A program made the position numbers and the translations under genes. From the NCBI RefSeq assembly GCF_030160075.1, contig NZ_BSNQ01000003.1, positions 1,486,328-1,550,327 of the forward strand: a stretch of DNA of 64,000 nucleotides, given 5' to 3'. The first letter of the stretch is position 1, and every line of letters begins with the position of its first letter. This document shows positions 44,490 through 57,833 of the stretch, piece after piece. Source of the stretch: Dyella lipolytica (GTDB lineage Bacteria; Pseudomonadota; Gammaproteobacteria; Xanthomonadales; Rhodanobacteraceae). The notes below the pieces were generated by a model. That model worked only from the letters and a program-made list of their open reading frames with translations, was not told the origin of the DNA and made no database searches.

Positions 44490-45497
44490 TCAATGGCCAC
44501 CCACGTTCAGATTGGCCTGGACAGTCACGCCTTGCTGGATCAATGCGGCTGCGCCGCTGTTCTGAGCAATGGTCGTGATGCCAGCCGCCGCTGCCGCGGC
44601 GCTGGTCATGGAGTTGGACATGTCGAAGGTACCGGCATCGGCTGTGTTGCTTCCTGCATTACCGCCAGCACCGCCAGACGCGCCGCTACCGGCTCCGCCA
44701 GTAGCCGAACCGCCCGCGCCACCCGTTCCGCCCGCACCGCCAGTCGCGCTAGAGGAACCACTGCTGCCGCCCATCGCGCTGCTGCTGCCGCTGGTGGACG
44801 TCGCCGCTCCGGCCGTGTTGGAACCACCCGTGCTGGTGCCGCCGGCTCCGCCACTGCCCGAACCACCGCTTCCGGCGTTGCCCGAGCCTTTACCGTGCGA
44901 ACCACCATTCTCGGCGTTGTTACCACCGCTGCTATCGGCGTTGCCCGCGCCGGCTGCGAGGCTACCTGCTCCGCTGTCACCGCTGCTGGAACCGGATCCG
45001 CCCGCCTTTCCGCTGTGGGAGAAAGCATTTCCGCCGCCACCATCGTTTCCGCCGTGACCGCCTACCGCAATGCCTCCGAAGCCGGCTCCGCCCTTGCCGC
45101 CTTTTCCGCCGTCAGCACTACCGCTGTTGTTTGCGTTGTTACCAATGCCCGATACCGAGAGATTGGAAACCGTGCCGTTAAGGTCGGTGTTGGCGACTGC
45201 CGTGCTGGTGTTGAACGCGTCGTTCACCGTCGAGGTAGAAGTGGCACCGTTATTCGCCGCGGAGGTGCCCATACCATCACTGTTGACATCACCGCTGTTG
45301 TTACGGTCATTACCACTAGGAGTAATGGTAGTGGTGGGTGTAATCGTAACTGTCTTGGTGTGCGTGCTTGAATTGGTATTCGAGCTCGTGATGGTGCCCT
45401 TGTTGTGGTTGTTCTGATCCGAGTTGTTGTCGGCCATAGCCGGGAGAGCAAGTCCCAAGCCAAGCGTTATCGCCGTGAAAATAAGAGTCTTGCGCAT
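44490..45497 (-). CDS. Gly/Ser-rich secreted fibre-like protein (335 aa)
   Basis: Signal peptide at 1-22 (ends PAMA). The N-terminal third is Asn/Ser/Thr-rich, the middle is Gly/Ser/Ala low-complexity (GGKGGKGGAGFGGIAVGGHG), and the C-terminus has a predicted ordered motif, GITTIAQNSGAAALIQQGVT. The composition is that of a structural or amyloid-like fibre subunit. GGGAGGAAT precedes ATG 45497. It is first in an operon with a C39 peptidase and a coiled-coil barrel exporter, matching the logic of fap loci. The assignment as the amyloid subunit is inference. Confidence 0.7.
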   Translation of the reverse strand: MRKTLIFTAITLGLGLALPAMADNNSDQNNHNKGTITSSNTNSSTHTKTVTITPTTTITPSGNDRNNSGDVNSDGMGTSAANNGATSTSTVNDAFNTSTAVANTDLNGTVSNLSVSGIGNNANNSGSADGGKGGKGGAGFGGIAVGGHGGNDGGGGNAFSHSGKAGGSGSSSGDSGAGSLAAGAGNADSSGGNNAENGGSHGKGSGNAGSGGSGSGGAGGTSTGGSNTAGAATSTSGSSSAMGGSSGSSSATGGAGGTGGAGGSATGGAGSGASGGAGGNAGSNTADAGTFDMSNSMTSAAAAAAGITTIAQNSGAAALIQQGVTVQANLNVGGH

Positions 45498-45858
45498 GTT
45501 GATTCCTCCCGGGAATGGATGCGGTGACCCCCCTGTTTTTGCTTGTGCAGCTCCTAAACAGGGCAATTCGCATGCCACGCGAAGGCATCTCGCGCGGCGT
45601 CGAGAAAGCGCGTGAAATCAGTCGATTGCAAACGCGATGCGATCGCGCGTTGTTAACGCTTCAATCGGAACTGATACATCCGTGCTACATCGTTCACGAC
45701 TAGGAAGTAGGCGCGATGCATTGACGGATCGTTGCACGCTAGGGCAATAGCGGCTTGTGCACTTACATTCGTTTCGATCCGCGGGGTGTATCGAATACGT
45801 AACACCCTCTATCCACACCTGGCACGGTCAAACGCAATCATTTCGTGAGAAAAGAGTG
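45498..45858 (-). other. Promoter region of the Fap-like operon
   Basis: No gene is supported in this stretch. It should contain the promoter of the five-gene minus-strand operon. Short palindromic words such as CGCGATGCGATCGCGCG are visible, but no convincing -35/-10 pair or regulator site. Confidence 0.5.
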
Positions 45859-45882
45859 AAAAAAGGGAGCGCAAGGCCCCCT
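45859..45882 (-). terminator. Terminator of prpC
   Basis: On the minus strand AGGGGGC pairs with GCTCCCT (one G-T) around a five-base loop, followed by six T residues. It lies 28 bases after the prpC stop and separates prpBC from the Fap-like operon. Confidence 0.85.
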
Positions 45883-45909
45883 TCGTTCGAGCTGGTCTGC
45901 GTTGCACGA

Positions 45910-47058
45910 TCAGCGTTTTTCGATCGGTACGTAGGTGCGATCTTCCGGCCCGGTGTAGTTGGCGCTCGGGCGGATGATCTTGCCATCCTCGCGCTGCTCG
46001 ATCACGTGAGCGCACCAGCCCGATGTACGCGCTATCACGAACAGCGGTGTGAACATCGCCGTTGGCACACCCATCATGTGGTAGGCGCTGGCTGAGTACC
46101 AGTCCAGGTTCGGGAACATCTTCTTCAGCTCCCACATTAACTTTTCGATACGTTCGGAAACTTCGAACAAGGTTGGATTGCCGCCGTCCGTGCATAGCTT
46201 GCGAGAGATTTCCTTGATGATCTCGTTGCGCGGATCGGACACGGTGTAGACCGGGTGGCCGAAGCCGATGATGATTTCCTTACGCTCCACCCGGGCGCGA
46301 ATGTCGGCTTCCGCTTCGGCCGCATTGCGGTAACGGGCGATAATCTCCATCGCCACTTCGTTCGCACCGCCATGCTTGGGACCGCGCAGCGCACCGATCG
46401 CACCGGTAATCGCCGAGTACATGTCCGAGCCGGTGCCGGCGATCACACGGGCAGTGAACGTCGAGGCGTTGAACTCATGCTCCGCATACAGCACTAGCGA
46501 GCGGTCCAGCGAATGCGCGCACAACTCGCTCGGCTTCTTGCCGTGCAGCAGATGCAAGAAGTGTGCGGCGATCGATTCATCATCGGTCTGAGTTTCGATG
46601 CGCTTGCCGTTGTGGCTGAAGTGGTACCAGTACAACAGCATCGAACCAAAGCTGGCCATCAAGCGGTCGGCGATGTCGCGCGCGCCGGTGACGTTGTGGT
46701 CTTCCTTCTCCGGCAACACCGTGCCCAGCACCGAGCAGCCCGTGCGCATCACGTCCATCGGATGCGTGGCGGCAGGCAGCAATTCCAGTGCGTTCTTCAC
46801 GGGTGTGGGCAGGCCGCGCAACCGCTTGAGCTTGGCGCGATAGGCGTTCAGTTCCGCCCAGTTCGGCAACACGCCGTGTACCAGCAGATAAGCCACTTCC
46901 TCGAAGCAGCCCTTGGCCGCCAGATCGTGAATGTCGTAGCCGCGGTAATGCAGGTCGTTGCCGCTACGACCGACCGTGCACAGCGCGGTGTTGCCCGCAG
47001 CCACGCCGGACAGGGCAACGGATTTCTTCGGCTTGGGGGCGGTGGTTTGCTCGCTCAT
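45910..47058 (-). CDS. prpC: 2-methylcitrate synthase PrpC
   Basis: Condenses propionyl-CoA with oxaloacetate. Citrate-synthase fold (382 aa); active-site regions [31 protein letters not shown] and GFGHPVY are present. The short length and its location next to prpB favour 2-methylcitrate synthase over housekeeping citrate synthase. It lies 69 bases after prpB and is followed by a terminator. Confidence 0.93.
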   Translation of the reverse strand: MSEQTTAPKPKKSVALSGVAAGNTALCTVGRSGNDLHYRGYDIHDLAAKGCFEEVAYLLVHGVLPNWAELNAYRAKLKRLRGLPTPVKNALELLPAATHPMDVMRTGCSVLGTVLPEKEDHNVTGARDIADRLMASFGSMLLYWYHFSHNGKRIETQTDDESIAAHFLHLLHGKKPSELCAHSLDRSLVLYAEHEFNASTFTARVIAGTGSDMYSAITGAIGALRGPKHGGANEVAMEIIARYRNAAEAEADIRARVERKEIIIGFGHPVYTVSDPRNEIIKEISRKLCTDGGNPTLFEVSERIEKLMWELKKMFPNLDWYSASAYHMMGVPTAMFTPLFVIARTSGWCAHVIEQREDGKIIRPSANYTGPEDRTYVPIEKR

Positions 47059-47127
47059 CGGATCATGCTCCTGGTGCGGTACTTGAACTGCGGTTGCGCT
47101 AAGCAGCGCTACCGTAGGGGGATACGT

Positions 47128-48012
47128 TTATTTTGTGTTTGCAAACAACGCGTCGAGCTTGTCTTCATAGGCGTGGTAGCCAAGGAAGTCGTACAGCTCT
47201 TCGCGCGTCTGCATGGTTTGGATGGTGTTCTTCTGCGTGCCTTCGCGACGCACCGTCTCGTAGAAGTTGAGCGCAGCTTTGTTCATCGCGCGATAGGCGC
47301 CGCAACAATAGAGCGCGATATCGACGTTTGCGCTGCGCAGTTCGTCGGTGGTGAAGAACGGGGTCGTACCGAATTCGGTGAGATTGGCCAGGATCGGCAC
47401 TTTCACGGCCTGCTTGAAGCGGCGGTAATCATCCAGTGTCTTCATCGCTTCCGGGAAGATCATGTCGGCGCCGGCCTCGACATAAGCGCATGCGCGCTCG
47501 ATGGCCGCATCGATACCTTCCGTAGCGGCGGCGTCGGTGCGCGCCATGATCACGAAACTAGGATCGGTACGCGCGTCCACCGCCGACTTGACGCGGTCGA
47601 CCATTTCTTCCTTCGGCACCACTTCCTTGCCGGGACGATGGCCGCAACGTTTCTGACCGACCTGATCTTCTATATGCACCGCGGCCACGCCGACGTTGAC
47701 GAAGGAACGGATGGTGCGGGCGATGTTGAATGCACCGCCCCAACCGGTATCGATGTCCACCAATAGCGGCATTTGCGTGGCATCGACGATACGGCGCGCA
47801 TCGGTGAGCACATCTTCCATGGTGCTGATACCGAGATCGGGTATGCCCAATGAATTGGCGGCGACGCCACCGCCGGAAAGATAAAGGGCCTTGTAGCCCA
47901 CGCGCTTGGCCATCAGGCCCGCATAAGCGGTAATCGCGCCCATGACCTGAAGTGGCTGTTCGGCGGCGAGCGCGGCGCGGAAGCGGCTGCCGGCGGAGTC
48001 GAGTTGGGTCAT
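47128..48012 (-). CDS. prpB: Methylisocitrate lyase PrpB
   Basis: Splits 2-methylisocitrate into pyruvate and succinate. Isocitrate-lyase superfamily (294 aa): [18 protein letters not shown], the metal site DIDTGWGG and the catalytic [10 protein letters not shown] are intact. Start ATG 48012 ([15 protein letters not shown]) follows GGAGAA. First gene of the prpB-prpC pair; no PrpR regulator or AcnD is present in the window. Confidence 0.95.
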   Translation of the reverse strand: MTQLDSAGSRFRAALAAEQPLQVMGAITAYAGLMAKRVGYKALYLSGGGVAANSLGIPDLGISTMEDVLTDARRIVDATQMPLLVDIDTGWGGAFNIARTIRSFVNVGVAAVHIEDQVGQKRCGHRPGKEVVPKEEMVDRVKSAVDARTDPSFVIMARTDAAATEGIDAAIERACAYVEAGADMIFPEAMKTLDDYRRFKQAVKVPILANLTEFGTTPFFTTDELRSANVDIALYCCGAYRAMNKAALNFYETVRREGTQKNTIQTMQTREELYDFLGYHAYEDKLDALFANTK

Positions 48013-48083
48013 CTTGGTTCTCCGAAACCGTGAATTGTAAGGGATGGCCGGGACCGCTGCGTCGTTGAACAAAACGGAGGCAT

Positions 48084-48148
48084 TCTCTCTCCGCCAGTAA
48101 CGCAAAAACGCCCACAAGGGGCGTTTTTGCGTTACTGGCGGAGAGAGA
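48084..48148 (-). terminator. 30-bp perfect palindrome terminating tRNA-Ser
   Basis: The arms 48084-48113 and 48119-48148 are perfect inverted copies around a five-base loop (ACAAG). The inner part (AAAAACGCCC with GGGCGTTTTT) is a normal terminator for the tRNA transcript, but the outer part extends into the tRNA and includes its last 13 bases (48136-48148), so the tRNA 3' end is present again in inverted orientation. Confidence 0.85.
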
Positions 48149-48228
48149 GGGATTCGAACCCTCGATAAGGCTTTTGACCCTATACTCCCTTAGCAGGGGA
48201 GCCCCTTCGGCCTCTCGGGCATCTCTCC
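48136..48228 (-). tRNA. tRNA-Ser (anticodon GCU)
   Basis: A 93-base class-II tRNA on the minus strand. The acceptor stem starts GGAGAGAT and its 3' strand closes before GCCA, so the CCA end is encoded. The anticodon loop CTGCTAA gives GCT in DNA (GCU), flanked by the stem CTCCC/GGGAG. A long variable arm typical of serine tRNAs and the T loop GGTTCGAATCC are present. It reads AGC and AGU codons. It lies upstream of prpB. Confidence 0.95.
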
Positions 48229-48295
48229 ACATTTATTCCGTGGCGTCACGGAGCCGGAAAGGATACCGGCGAGCGCTCTCAAGGTAAAGAGGCGG

Positions 48296-48502
48296 TCAAT
48301 GCGCGCCCGATTCGCCGGAGGCGCCGCCTTCACTCTCGTTTTCGCCCTTGATACGTTGGTAAATCTCTTCGCGATGCACGGCCACGTTCTTGGGCGCATT
48401 GATGCCAATGCGGACCTGGTTGCCTTTAACGCCGAGAACGGTAACGGTCACCTCGTCGCCGATCATCAGGGTTTCACCGACCCTGCGGGTCAGAATCAAC
48501 AT
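48296..48502 (-). CDS. csrA: Carbon storage regulator CsrA
   Basis: Small dimeric RNA-binding protein (68 aa) that blocks or stabilises mRNAs at GGA motifs. It starts [18 protein letters not shown] and has [22 protein letters not shown]; the RNA-contact residues L4 and R44 lie in these segments. The C-terminal tail is somewhat longer and acidic ([15 protein letters not shown]). It lies between tRNA-Ser and alaS, the usual order in this order of bacteria. Confidence 0.97.
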   Translation of the reverse strand: MLILTRRVGETLMIGDEVTVTVLGVKGNQVRIGINAPKNVAVHREEIYQRIKGENESEGGASGESGAH

Positions 48503-48771
48503 AGCTGCTACTCCATTTAATGCTTGTGGTCACAGGCCATCTGCGTGTTGTTGCCTCACCCCTGAGCACATCACCACGCAAATCTGACGTTCGTGTCCGT
48601 CAAAGGCCTTACCGCCTTCCCCGGCTCCAAACACATCAAGATGCCTCGAAAGACAACTCGCCGCTACAGTGCCGCCGCAACCAGCAGCACCACATCTAAC
48701 CGATACTAGCCGAGCGTCTGCGCTGCATGCAATCTACACACAATCTTGACATTCGGTCCATACGCAGCGCG

Positions 48772-51408
48772 TCAACCGGCCAGCTGTTTATCGATCCAGT
48801 TCACCGTATTAGCAAGCACGTCGGGCAACTGCGGTTTATCTAGACCGCCGCCCTGCGCCATGTCGGGACGGCCGCCGCCCTTGCCGTCGATCTGACCGGC
48901 AACATGCGCCACGACATCGCCCGCCTTGATGCGCCCAGTCGCTTTGCCGTGTACGCCTGCCACCAGCGAAACGCGCCCATCCGCGGCGCCAGCCAGCAAC
49001 ACCACGCAGTCTGCAAGTTGTTGTTTGAGCTGATCGACACCGTCACGCAGGGCTTTGGCGTCCAACCCTTCCAGACGCGCCGCAATGACCTTGATCCCGC
49101 CGACGTCATGCGCCGAACTGGCCAGATCGCCGGTCATCGAACCGGCGGCTTTCGCGCGCAAGGATTCCAGCTCGCGCTCCAGTTTCTTCTGCCGGTCGAG
49201 CAGCTGCCGCAGCTTGTCTGCAGCATCGTCGCCACTGCTCGACAGCAGTTGCGACAGCTCGCCAAGGCGACGCTCTTCGTCGGCCACATAAGCCAGTGCG
49301 CCCGTACCGGTCACCGCCTCGATACGGCGCACGCCCGATGCCACACCGGCTTCGCTGACGATCTTGAACAGGCCGATATCGCCCGTGCGACCCACGTGCG
49401 TGCCACCGCAAAGTTCGGTAGAAAATTCACCCATCTTCAGCACGCGCACTTCGTCGCCGTACTTCTCGCCGAACAAAGCCATCGCGCCGAAATCGATCGC
49501 ATCGTCATACGCCATATGGCGCACTTCGGCTTCGGCATTGCGTCGTACTTGCGCGTTGACCAGCGCTTCGATCTGCGCCAGTTCATCGCGGCTCATAGGT
49601 TTGAAGTGCGAGAAGTCGAAGCGCAAGCGATCGGGCGCAACGAGCGAACCCTTCTGCGTGACATGCGTGCCCAGAACCTGACGCAGCGCCGCGTGCAGCA
49701 AGTGTGTGGCGGAGTGATTGAGTACGATAGCCTGTCTGCGCGCAGCGTCGATGCTGGTGTCCACAAGATCGCCCGTACGCAACGGTTGCGCACCATGCCA
49801 ACGCCCTGCATGGCCAAAAAACACGCCACCCATCTTCAGCGTATCGACCACCTCGAAACGACCTGCCCCGTTCGACAGTGTGCCGGTGTCGCCGACCTGA
49901 CCGCCGGATTCGGCGTAGAACGTCGTGCGGTCGAGGATCACCAAACCTTCCTCGCCTTCGGCCAGCTGATCGATTTGTTTGCCAGCACGCACGATGCCGA
50001 CCACTTTGCTGCCCTGCCCGGTTAGCGTTTCGTAACCGAGGAACGTCGTGGGCTTGAGCTGGCTGGCGAGTTCCGCCGGCATCTGGCCCTTGGCCTCGAA
50101 GCGACTGGCTGCGCGCGCGCGTTCGCGCTGCTGCTCCATCGATTGCTCGAAGCCGGCCATATCCACGCTCAGACCACGCTCGCGAGCGATATCGGCCGTG
50201 AGATCCACCGGAAAGCCATAAGTGTCGTACAAGCGGAATGCATCTTCGCCGGGAATGGTCTTGCCGGACTTGGCGGCCACTTCATCGAACACGCGCATGC
50301 CGTGCTCCAGCGTTTCGCCGAAACGCTGCTCTTCGATACGTAGTGCATCTTCGACGAAAGATTGCTTCGCCGCGAGCTCCGGATAGGCCTCACCCATCTC
50401 CTCGACTAGCGGCTGCACCATCTTCCAGAAGAAATCGCCGCGTACACCCAACATCCAGCCATGGCGCAAGGCGCGGCGGATGATCCGGCGCAACACATAG
50501 CCACGGCCTTCGTTCGATGGCAGCACGCCATCGACGATCAAAAAGGAACATGCGCGGATGTGATCGGCGATCACACGCAAGGACTTGTTGGCAAGATCCT
50601 CAATCTTTGTCAGTTGCGCCGCGACCTTGATCAGATGCTGGAACAGGTCGATCTCGTAATTGGAATGCACGTGTTGCAACACGGCCGCGAGACGCTCCAG
50701 ACCCATGCCGGTGTCCACGCACGGCGCCGGCAATGGCGACAGCGTGCCGTCCGGCGCGCGATCGAACTGCATGAACACTAGATTCCAGATTTCGATGTAG
50801 CGATCGCCATCCTCATCCGGCGAACCGGGCGGACCGCCCGCGATTTCCGCACCGTGATCGAAAAAGATTTCGGTGCACGGCCCACAAGGACCGGTATCGG
50901 CCATCTGCCAGAAGTTGTCGGAAGCATACGGCGCGCCCTTGTTGTCGCCGATGCGCACGATGCGCTCGGCGGGCACGCCGACTTCCTTGTTCCAGATGTC
51001 GTAGGCTTCATCGTCGGTGTGGTAGACAGTCACCCACAACTTGTCCGACGGCAACTTGAGCACGACAGTCAGCAGTTCCCATGCATAACGAATCGCATCG
51101 CGCTTGAAGTAGTCGCCGAACGACCAATTGCCCAGCATCTCGAAGAAGGTGTGATGGCGCGCGGTATAACCCACCGAATCCAAATCGTTGTGCTTGCCGC
51201 CAGCGCGCAGGCAGCGCTGCACATCGGCTGCGCGCACATAGGGTAGTTTCTCGCTGCCGAGGAATACATTTTTGAACTGCACCATGCCCGAGTTGGTGAA
51301 CAACAGCGTCGGATCGCTGGCCGGCACCAGCGAGCTGGACGGCACGATGGTGTGATCCTTGGCGCGGAAATAGTCGAGGAAAGCAGAGCGGATATCAGCG
51401 GTTTTCAT
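48772..51408 (-). CDS. alaS: Alanine--tRNA ligase
   Basis: Charges tRNA-Ala and edits mischarged serine/glycine. 878 aa, standard length. Class-II core ([34 protein letters not shown]), editing-domain zinc ligands in [12 protein letters not shown] and CGGTHV, and a C-terminal DHHA1-type region ([11 protein letters not shown]) are intact. It lies between recX and csrA. The gap to csrA (269 bases) holds the csrA promoter region; no gene seen there. Confidence 0.97.
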   Translation of the reverse strand: MKTADIRSAFLDYFRAKDHTIVPSSSLVPASDPTLLFTNSGMVQFKNVFLGSEKLPYVRAADVQRCLRAGGKHNDLDSVGYTARHHTFFEMLGNWSFGDYFKRDAIRYAWELLTVVLKLPSDKLWVTVYHTDDEAYDIWNKEVGVPAERIVRIGDNKGAPYASDNFWQMADTGPCGPCTEIFFDHGAEIAGGPPGSPDEDGDRYIEIWNLVFMQFDRAPDGTLSPLPAPCVDTGMGLERLAAVLQHVHSNYEIDLFQHLIKVAAQLTKIEDLANKSLRVIADHIRACSFLIVDGVLPSNEGRGYVLRRIIRRALRHGWMLGVRGDFFWKMVQPLVEEMGEAYPELAAKQSFVEDALRIEEQRFGETLEHGMRVFDEVAAKSGKTIPGEDAFRLYDTYGFPVDLTADIARERGLSVDMAGFEQSMEQQRERARAASRFEAKGQMPAELASQLKPTTFLGYETLTGQGSKVVGIVRAGKQIDQLAEGEEGLVILDRTTFYAESGGQVGDTGTLSNGAGRFEVVDTLKMGGVFFGHAGRWHGAQPLRTGDLVDTSIDAARRQAIVLNHSATHLLHAALRQVLGTHVTQKGSLVAPDRLRFDFSHFKPMSRDELAQIEALVNAQVRRNAEAEVRHMAYDDAIDFGAMALFGEKYGDEVRVLKMGEFSTELCGGTHVGRTGDIGLFKIVSEAGVASGVRRIEAVTGTGALAYVADEERRLGELSQLLSSSGDDAADKLRQLLDRQKKLERELESLRAKAAGSMTGDLASSAHDVGGIKVIAARLEGLDAKALRDGVDQLKQQLADCVVLLAGAADGRVSLVAGVHGKATGRIKAGDVVAHVAGQIDGKGGGRPDMAQGGGLDKPQLPDVLANTVNWIDKQLAG

Positions 51409-51488
51409 GCGTGTCGGGGGGCATAAGACGAAAAGGACGCAGCGCCACCGCCACGATCGACCCCTCGATCCCGATCAAAGCAAGGACC

Positions 51489-51989
51489 TCAGGAGTTTTC
51501 GTCGGCAGCGTCGTCCACGTCAGCGTGGGTTACATGACGTACTGTGGCGGCGGGAAAGCCTCGGCGCAAGAGGAATTGCGCCCGGCGAGCGCGTTCGGCA
51601 GGGTCCACGGTACCCGCGGAGCCGTAGCGGCGGCGCAGTTGAGCAGCGGCGGAGGCCGTCCAGTCGATCTGGGCCGCGTCGAGCAAACTGCGAATGCGAG
51701 CGTCGGAAAGCCCGTGACTTCTCAGTTCCACGCTCAGACGCATGGGGCCGTATCCCTGGGCAGAGCGGCTGCGGATCAGGACTTCGGCAAAACGCTCATC
51801 GTCCTGGTAGTGCTGTTCGCCAAGACGTTCCAGCGCTGCGCTGGTTTCATCGCCGGCATAACCGCTGTGACCCAGCTTCTGCCGCAACTCGCGGCGAGAG
51901 TGTTCGCGGCGGGCAAGCAAACCCAGCGCCTTGTTGTAGGCACTGGGCTTGGGCTTTTCGCTATCTTTGTCGCCGCTTTTACGTCTCAT
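51489..51989 (-). CDS. recX: RecX, regulator of RecA
   Basis: Binds RecA filaments and inhibits them. 166 aa with the RecX helical repeats (YNKALGLLARREHSRRELRQKL, GYGPMRLSVELRSHGLSDARI). It follows recA and an SDR gene, an arrangement with one extra gene compared with the usual recA-recX. Gap of 15 bases to the SDR stop; probably the same operon. Confidence 0.93.
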   Translation of the reverse strand: MRRKSGDKDSEKPKPSAYNKALGLLARREHSRRELRQKLGHSGYAGDETSAALERLGEQHYQDDERFAEVLIRSRSAQGYGPMRLSVELRSHGLSDARIRSLLDAAQIDWTASAAAQLRRRYGSAGTVDPAERARRAQFLLRRGFPAATVRHVTHADVDDAADENS

Positions 51990-52004
51990 GGCGGACCGTA
52001 CCGC

Positions 52005-52634
52005 TTAAAATACGCGGTAGACCTGCCCGGTCTGGGCACCTTCCACACTGCGGCTGAAAGCCAACGCAGCGCGCGCTGCAGTGACAGGCTCAAAACCGCG
52101 GAAGAACGGTGCGTAGGCAGGCATTGCCTCGGTGAGAACAGTGGGGCTAACGACATTGATGCGCAAACCGCGCGGCAGCTCGACGGCCGCGGCACGAACG
52201 AAGGCCTCCACCGCGCCATTGACCAGGCTGGCAGAACTTCCGGCCACAATCGGCTGCTCTGACAAGATGCCGGTGGTGAGCGTGATGGAGCCGCCATCAC
52301 GCAGGTAATCGCGCGCCGCCAGGGCAAGGTTGACCTGCCCCAGCAACTTATCCGCGATACCCAGCGTGTGCAGCGACTCGCCATACGGCGCAGCCTTGAA
52401 ATCCGCCAACGGCGCAAACGTAACCTTGCCCGCGGCGCTGATCACAGCATCCAGCTCACCGGCCTGCTTCAATCCGTTGCGGATACTTTCTACGTCGGTG
52501 AGATCCATCGTGATACTGCCGGAACTGCGTCCGGCAGCGATCACTTCGTGACGCTGGCTGAGCTCCGCCGCAACAGCGCGTCCCAGCGTGCCCGATGCAC
52601 CGACCACGAGAATCCGCAGGCGTCGCTCGCTCAT
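52005..52634 (-). CDS. Atypical short-chain dehydrogenase (209 aa)
   Basis: SDR fold with an N-terminal nucleotide-binding motif GASGTLGRAVAAEL, but the usual catalytic YxxxK is absent: the equivalent region is SSASLVNGAVEAFVRAAAVEL. The conserved NxxSPxxL-like element is present (INVVSPTVL). It may be a reductase with altered chemistry or a nucleotide sensor; families like this are commonly annotated as short-chain dehydrogenases. It begins two bases after the recA stop, so it is very likely co-transcribed with recA, which is unusual. Confidence 0.8.
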   Translation of the reverse strand: MSERRLRILVVGASGTLGRAVAAELSQRHEVIAAGRSSGSITMDLTDVESIRNGLKQAGELDAVISAAGKVTFAPLADFKAAPYGESLHTLGIADKLLGQVNLALAARDYLRDGGSITLTTGILSEQPIVAGSSASLVNGAVEAFVRAAAVELPRGLRINVVSPTVLTEAMPAYAPFFRGFEPVTAARAALAFSRSVEGAQTGQVYRVF

Positions 52635-52636
52635 GC

Positions 52637-53677
<1,041 letters not shown>

Positions 53678-53800
53678 CGTCTTAATTCCGGTCGTGGTGG
53701 GTATGGCGTGCATGATGCCCCTCTCCCGTCTCACGGGTTGGGATCATGCGAACTTCGAGTATCCCACATTGGTCAAGCCGCCTCTTTGGCTAAATTCTGC

Positions 53801-54310
53801 TCAATCCGTCAGCGTCTCGCGAATGCCGATGAGCGCCGCTGCCACCGTCTGACGCCTTACCGCTTCGCGATCGCCCGAGAAATGAAACAGCTTGGCGCGC
53901 GCATAGCCACCGCGGCGCTTCCAGCCGATCCACACGGTACCGACAGGTTTGTCGGGGGTACCGCCGCTGGGGCCGGCGATGCCAGTGACCGCCACCGCCA
54001 TGCCGGCGCCGAAACGCGCCAGCGCGCCGGAGACCATCTCGAGCACGGTTTCTTCGCTGACCGCACCCGTGCGCTCCAGCGTGCGAGGGTTGACGCCCAG
54101 CAAGGCCTCCTTGGCTCCGTAGCTATAGGTGACGACGCCCGCATCGAACCAAGCGGAACTGCCCGGCAAATCGGTCAACGTCTTGGCGATCCAACCGCCG
54201 GTGCACGACTCGGCGGTCACCAGCATCAGTTTGCGCTGCTGCACATCAGCGGCGACTTGCGTAGCCCACGCCGCCAATTCGACGTCAGTAGGAACGGATG
54301 ACAACTCCAT
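53801..54310 (-). CDS. pncC: Nicotinamide-nucleotide amidase (CinA C-terminal)
   Basis: A 169-residue CinA C-terminal domain: [15 protein letters not shown] is the NMN-deamidase active-site motif and [20 protein letters not shown] the second conserved block. It converts NMN to nicotinate mononucleotide for NAD recycling. It stands alone without the N-terminal COG1058 domain. Its place just upstream of recA is common in proteobacteria. Start ATG 54310 ([13 protein letters not shown]). Confidence 0.93.
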   Translation of the reverse strand: MELSSVPTDVELAAWATQVAADVQQRKLMLVTAESCTGGWIAKTLTDLPGSSAWFDAGVVTYSYGAKEALLGVNPRTLERTGAVSEETVLEMVSGALARFGAGMAVAVTGIAGPSGGTPDKPVGTVWIGWKRRGGYARAKLFHFSGDREAVRRQTVAAALIGIRETLTD

Positions 54311-54400
54311 GCGAGACTCCACATTCTCTCGACGCCCCTCTTTACCGGCGTGAAGCTTTCGTTGTACCCCTTCCGCGCCACGACGCCAAGACTTGACCGA

Positions 54401-56971
<2,571 letters not shown>

Positions 56972-57062
56972 CCGCGGTCGATTCATTGCCGACAACATGT
57001 CGTTACCGCCTTCGCCGGAACTCTACCGATGACGCCAATCGCTAAAGCTTCGGGCATCAGGC

Positions 57063-57100
57063 AAAAAAAAAGCGCCGCAGCGTCCCCACACTGCGGCGTT
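57063..57100 (-). terminator. Terminator of the response regulator gene
   Basis: CGCCGCAG and CTGCGGCG form a stem (57073-57098), and a run of nine A residues on the plus strand gives a U-run to the minus-strand transcript. Confidence 0.88.
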
Positions 57101-57147
57101 TCCGTCTGAAGTCAGGCGGTTGCTGCGGGCCTTACTTGGAGTGTTAC

Positions 57148-57714
57148 TTAAGCCGCCATGCCGGAGACGGTACTGCGAATCTCTTCATACGGCGTTGCGG
57201 ACACGGATATGGGCGGTGTTGTGGTCGTCGTCAAAGGCGCCACGGCACGAGCAGCCAGACGACCTGCGCGAACCAACTGATGGATGCTCTGCTGCACTTC
57301 GCGCTGGCCGAACGGCTTCTTGATGAAATCGTCGGCGCCGAAGCGCTGCACGTAGAACTGTTCGGTCGCCTGCTGGTTGCCGCTAATCATCACGATCGGA
57401 ATATGCTGGGTCAGCGGATCATGGCGCAGGGCGCGCAACACCGCGAAGCCATTGATACCGGGCAGCACAATGTCGAGGAAAATCACTTCCGGCTGCTCGG
57501 CCTTGGCCAGTTCGATCGCGCTTTCGCCATCGACTGCCTTCTGCACCGCGTAGCCTTCCTGTCCAAGCAACTTGCCGAGCACGGCGCGGATGGTCGGTGA
57601 ATCGTCCACCACCAGCATCCTCGTACCCGATGCCGCCTGCAGCGTCCGCCCCTGATCGACGGGCTCCGGCGCATGGTTACCTAGCAAGCGCTTGAAGAAT
57701 TCGATCCCATTCAT
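57148..57714 (-). CDS. CheY-like response regulator (188 aa)
   Basis: A receiver domain from about residue 33 with the acidic pocket VVDDSP, the phospho-acceptor D in EVIFLDIVLPG and the conserved Lys in FIKKPF. No output domain follows, only a Thr/Pro-rich tail, so it acts by protein contact, like CheY/PilG-type regulators. A 30-residue N-terminal extension precedes the receiver. GAGGAT lies upstream of ATG 57714. No sensor kinase is encoded nearby. Confidence 0.88.
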   Translation of the reverse strand: MNGIEFFKRLLGNHAPEPVDQGRTLQAASGTRMLVVDDSPTIRAVLGKLLGQEGYAVQKAVDGESAIELAKAEQPEVIFLDIVLPGINGFAVLRALRHDPLTQHIPIVMISGNQQATEQFYVQRFGADDFIKKPFGQREVQQSIHQLVRAGRLAARAVAPLTTTTTPPISVSATPYEEIRSTVSGMAA

Positions 57715-57833
57715 GGCACATCCTCTAAATCCGTTACTGCACAATCCACTACTCAAGCGGCGGACTCGCTAAGGGCAACCCGCATTGGTGAGGATAATCA
57801 CGCAGATTCATGCGGATTTCTGAGATGTGCTGC

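Noticed and set aside
53678..53800. LexA box upstream of recA
   Set aside because: I looked for the Xanthomonas-type TTAGTAGTAATACTACTAA and for GAAC/GTTC-type palindromes; only weak partial matches are visible.
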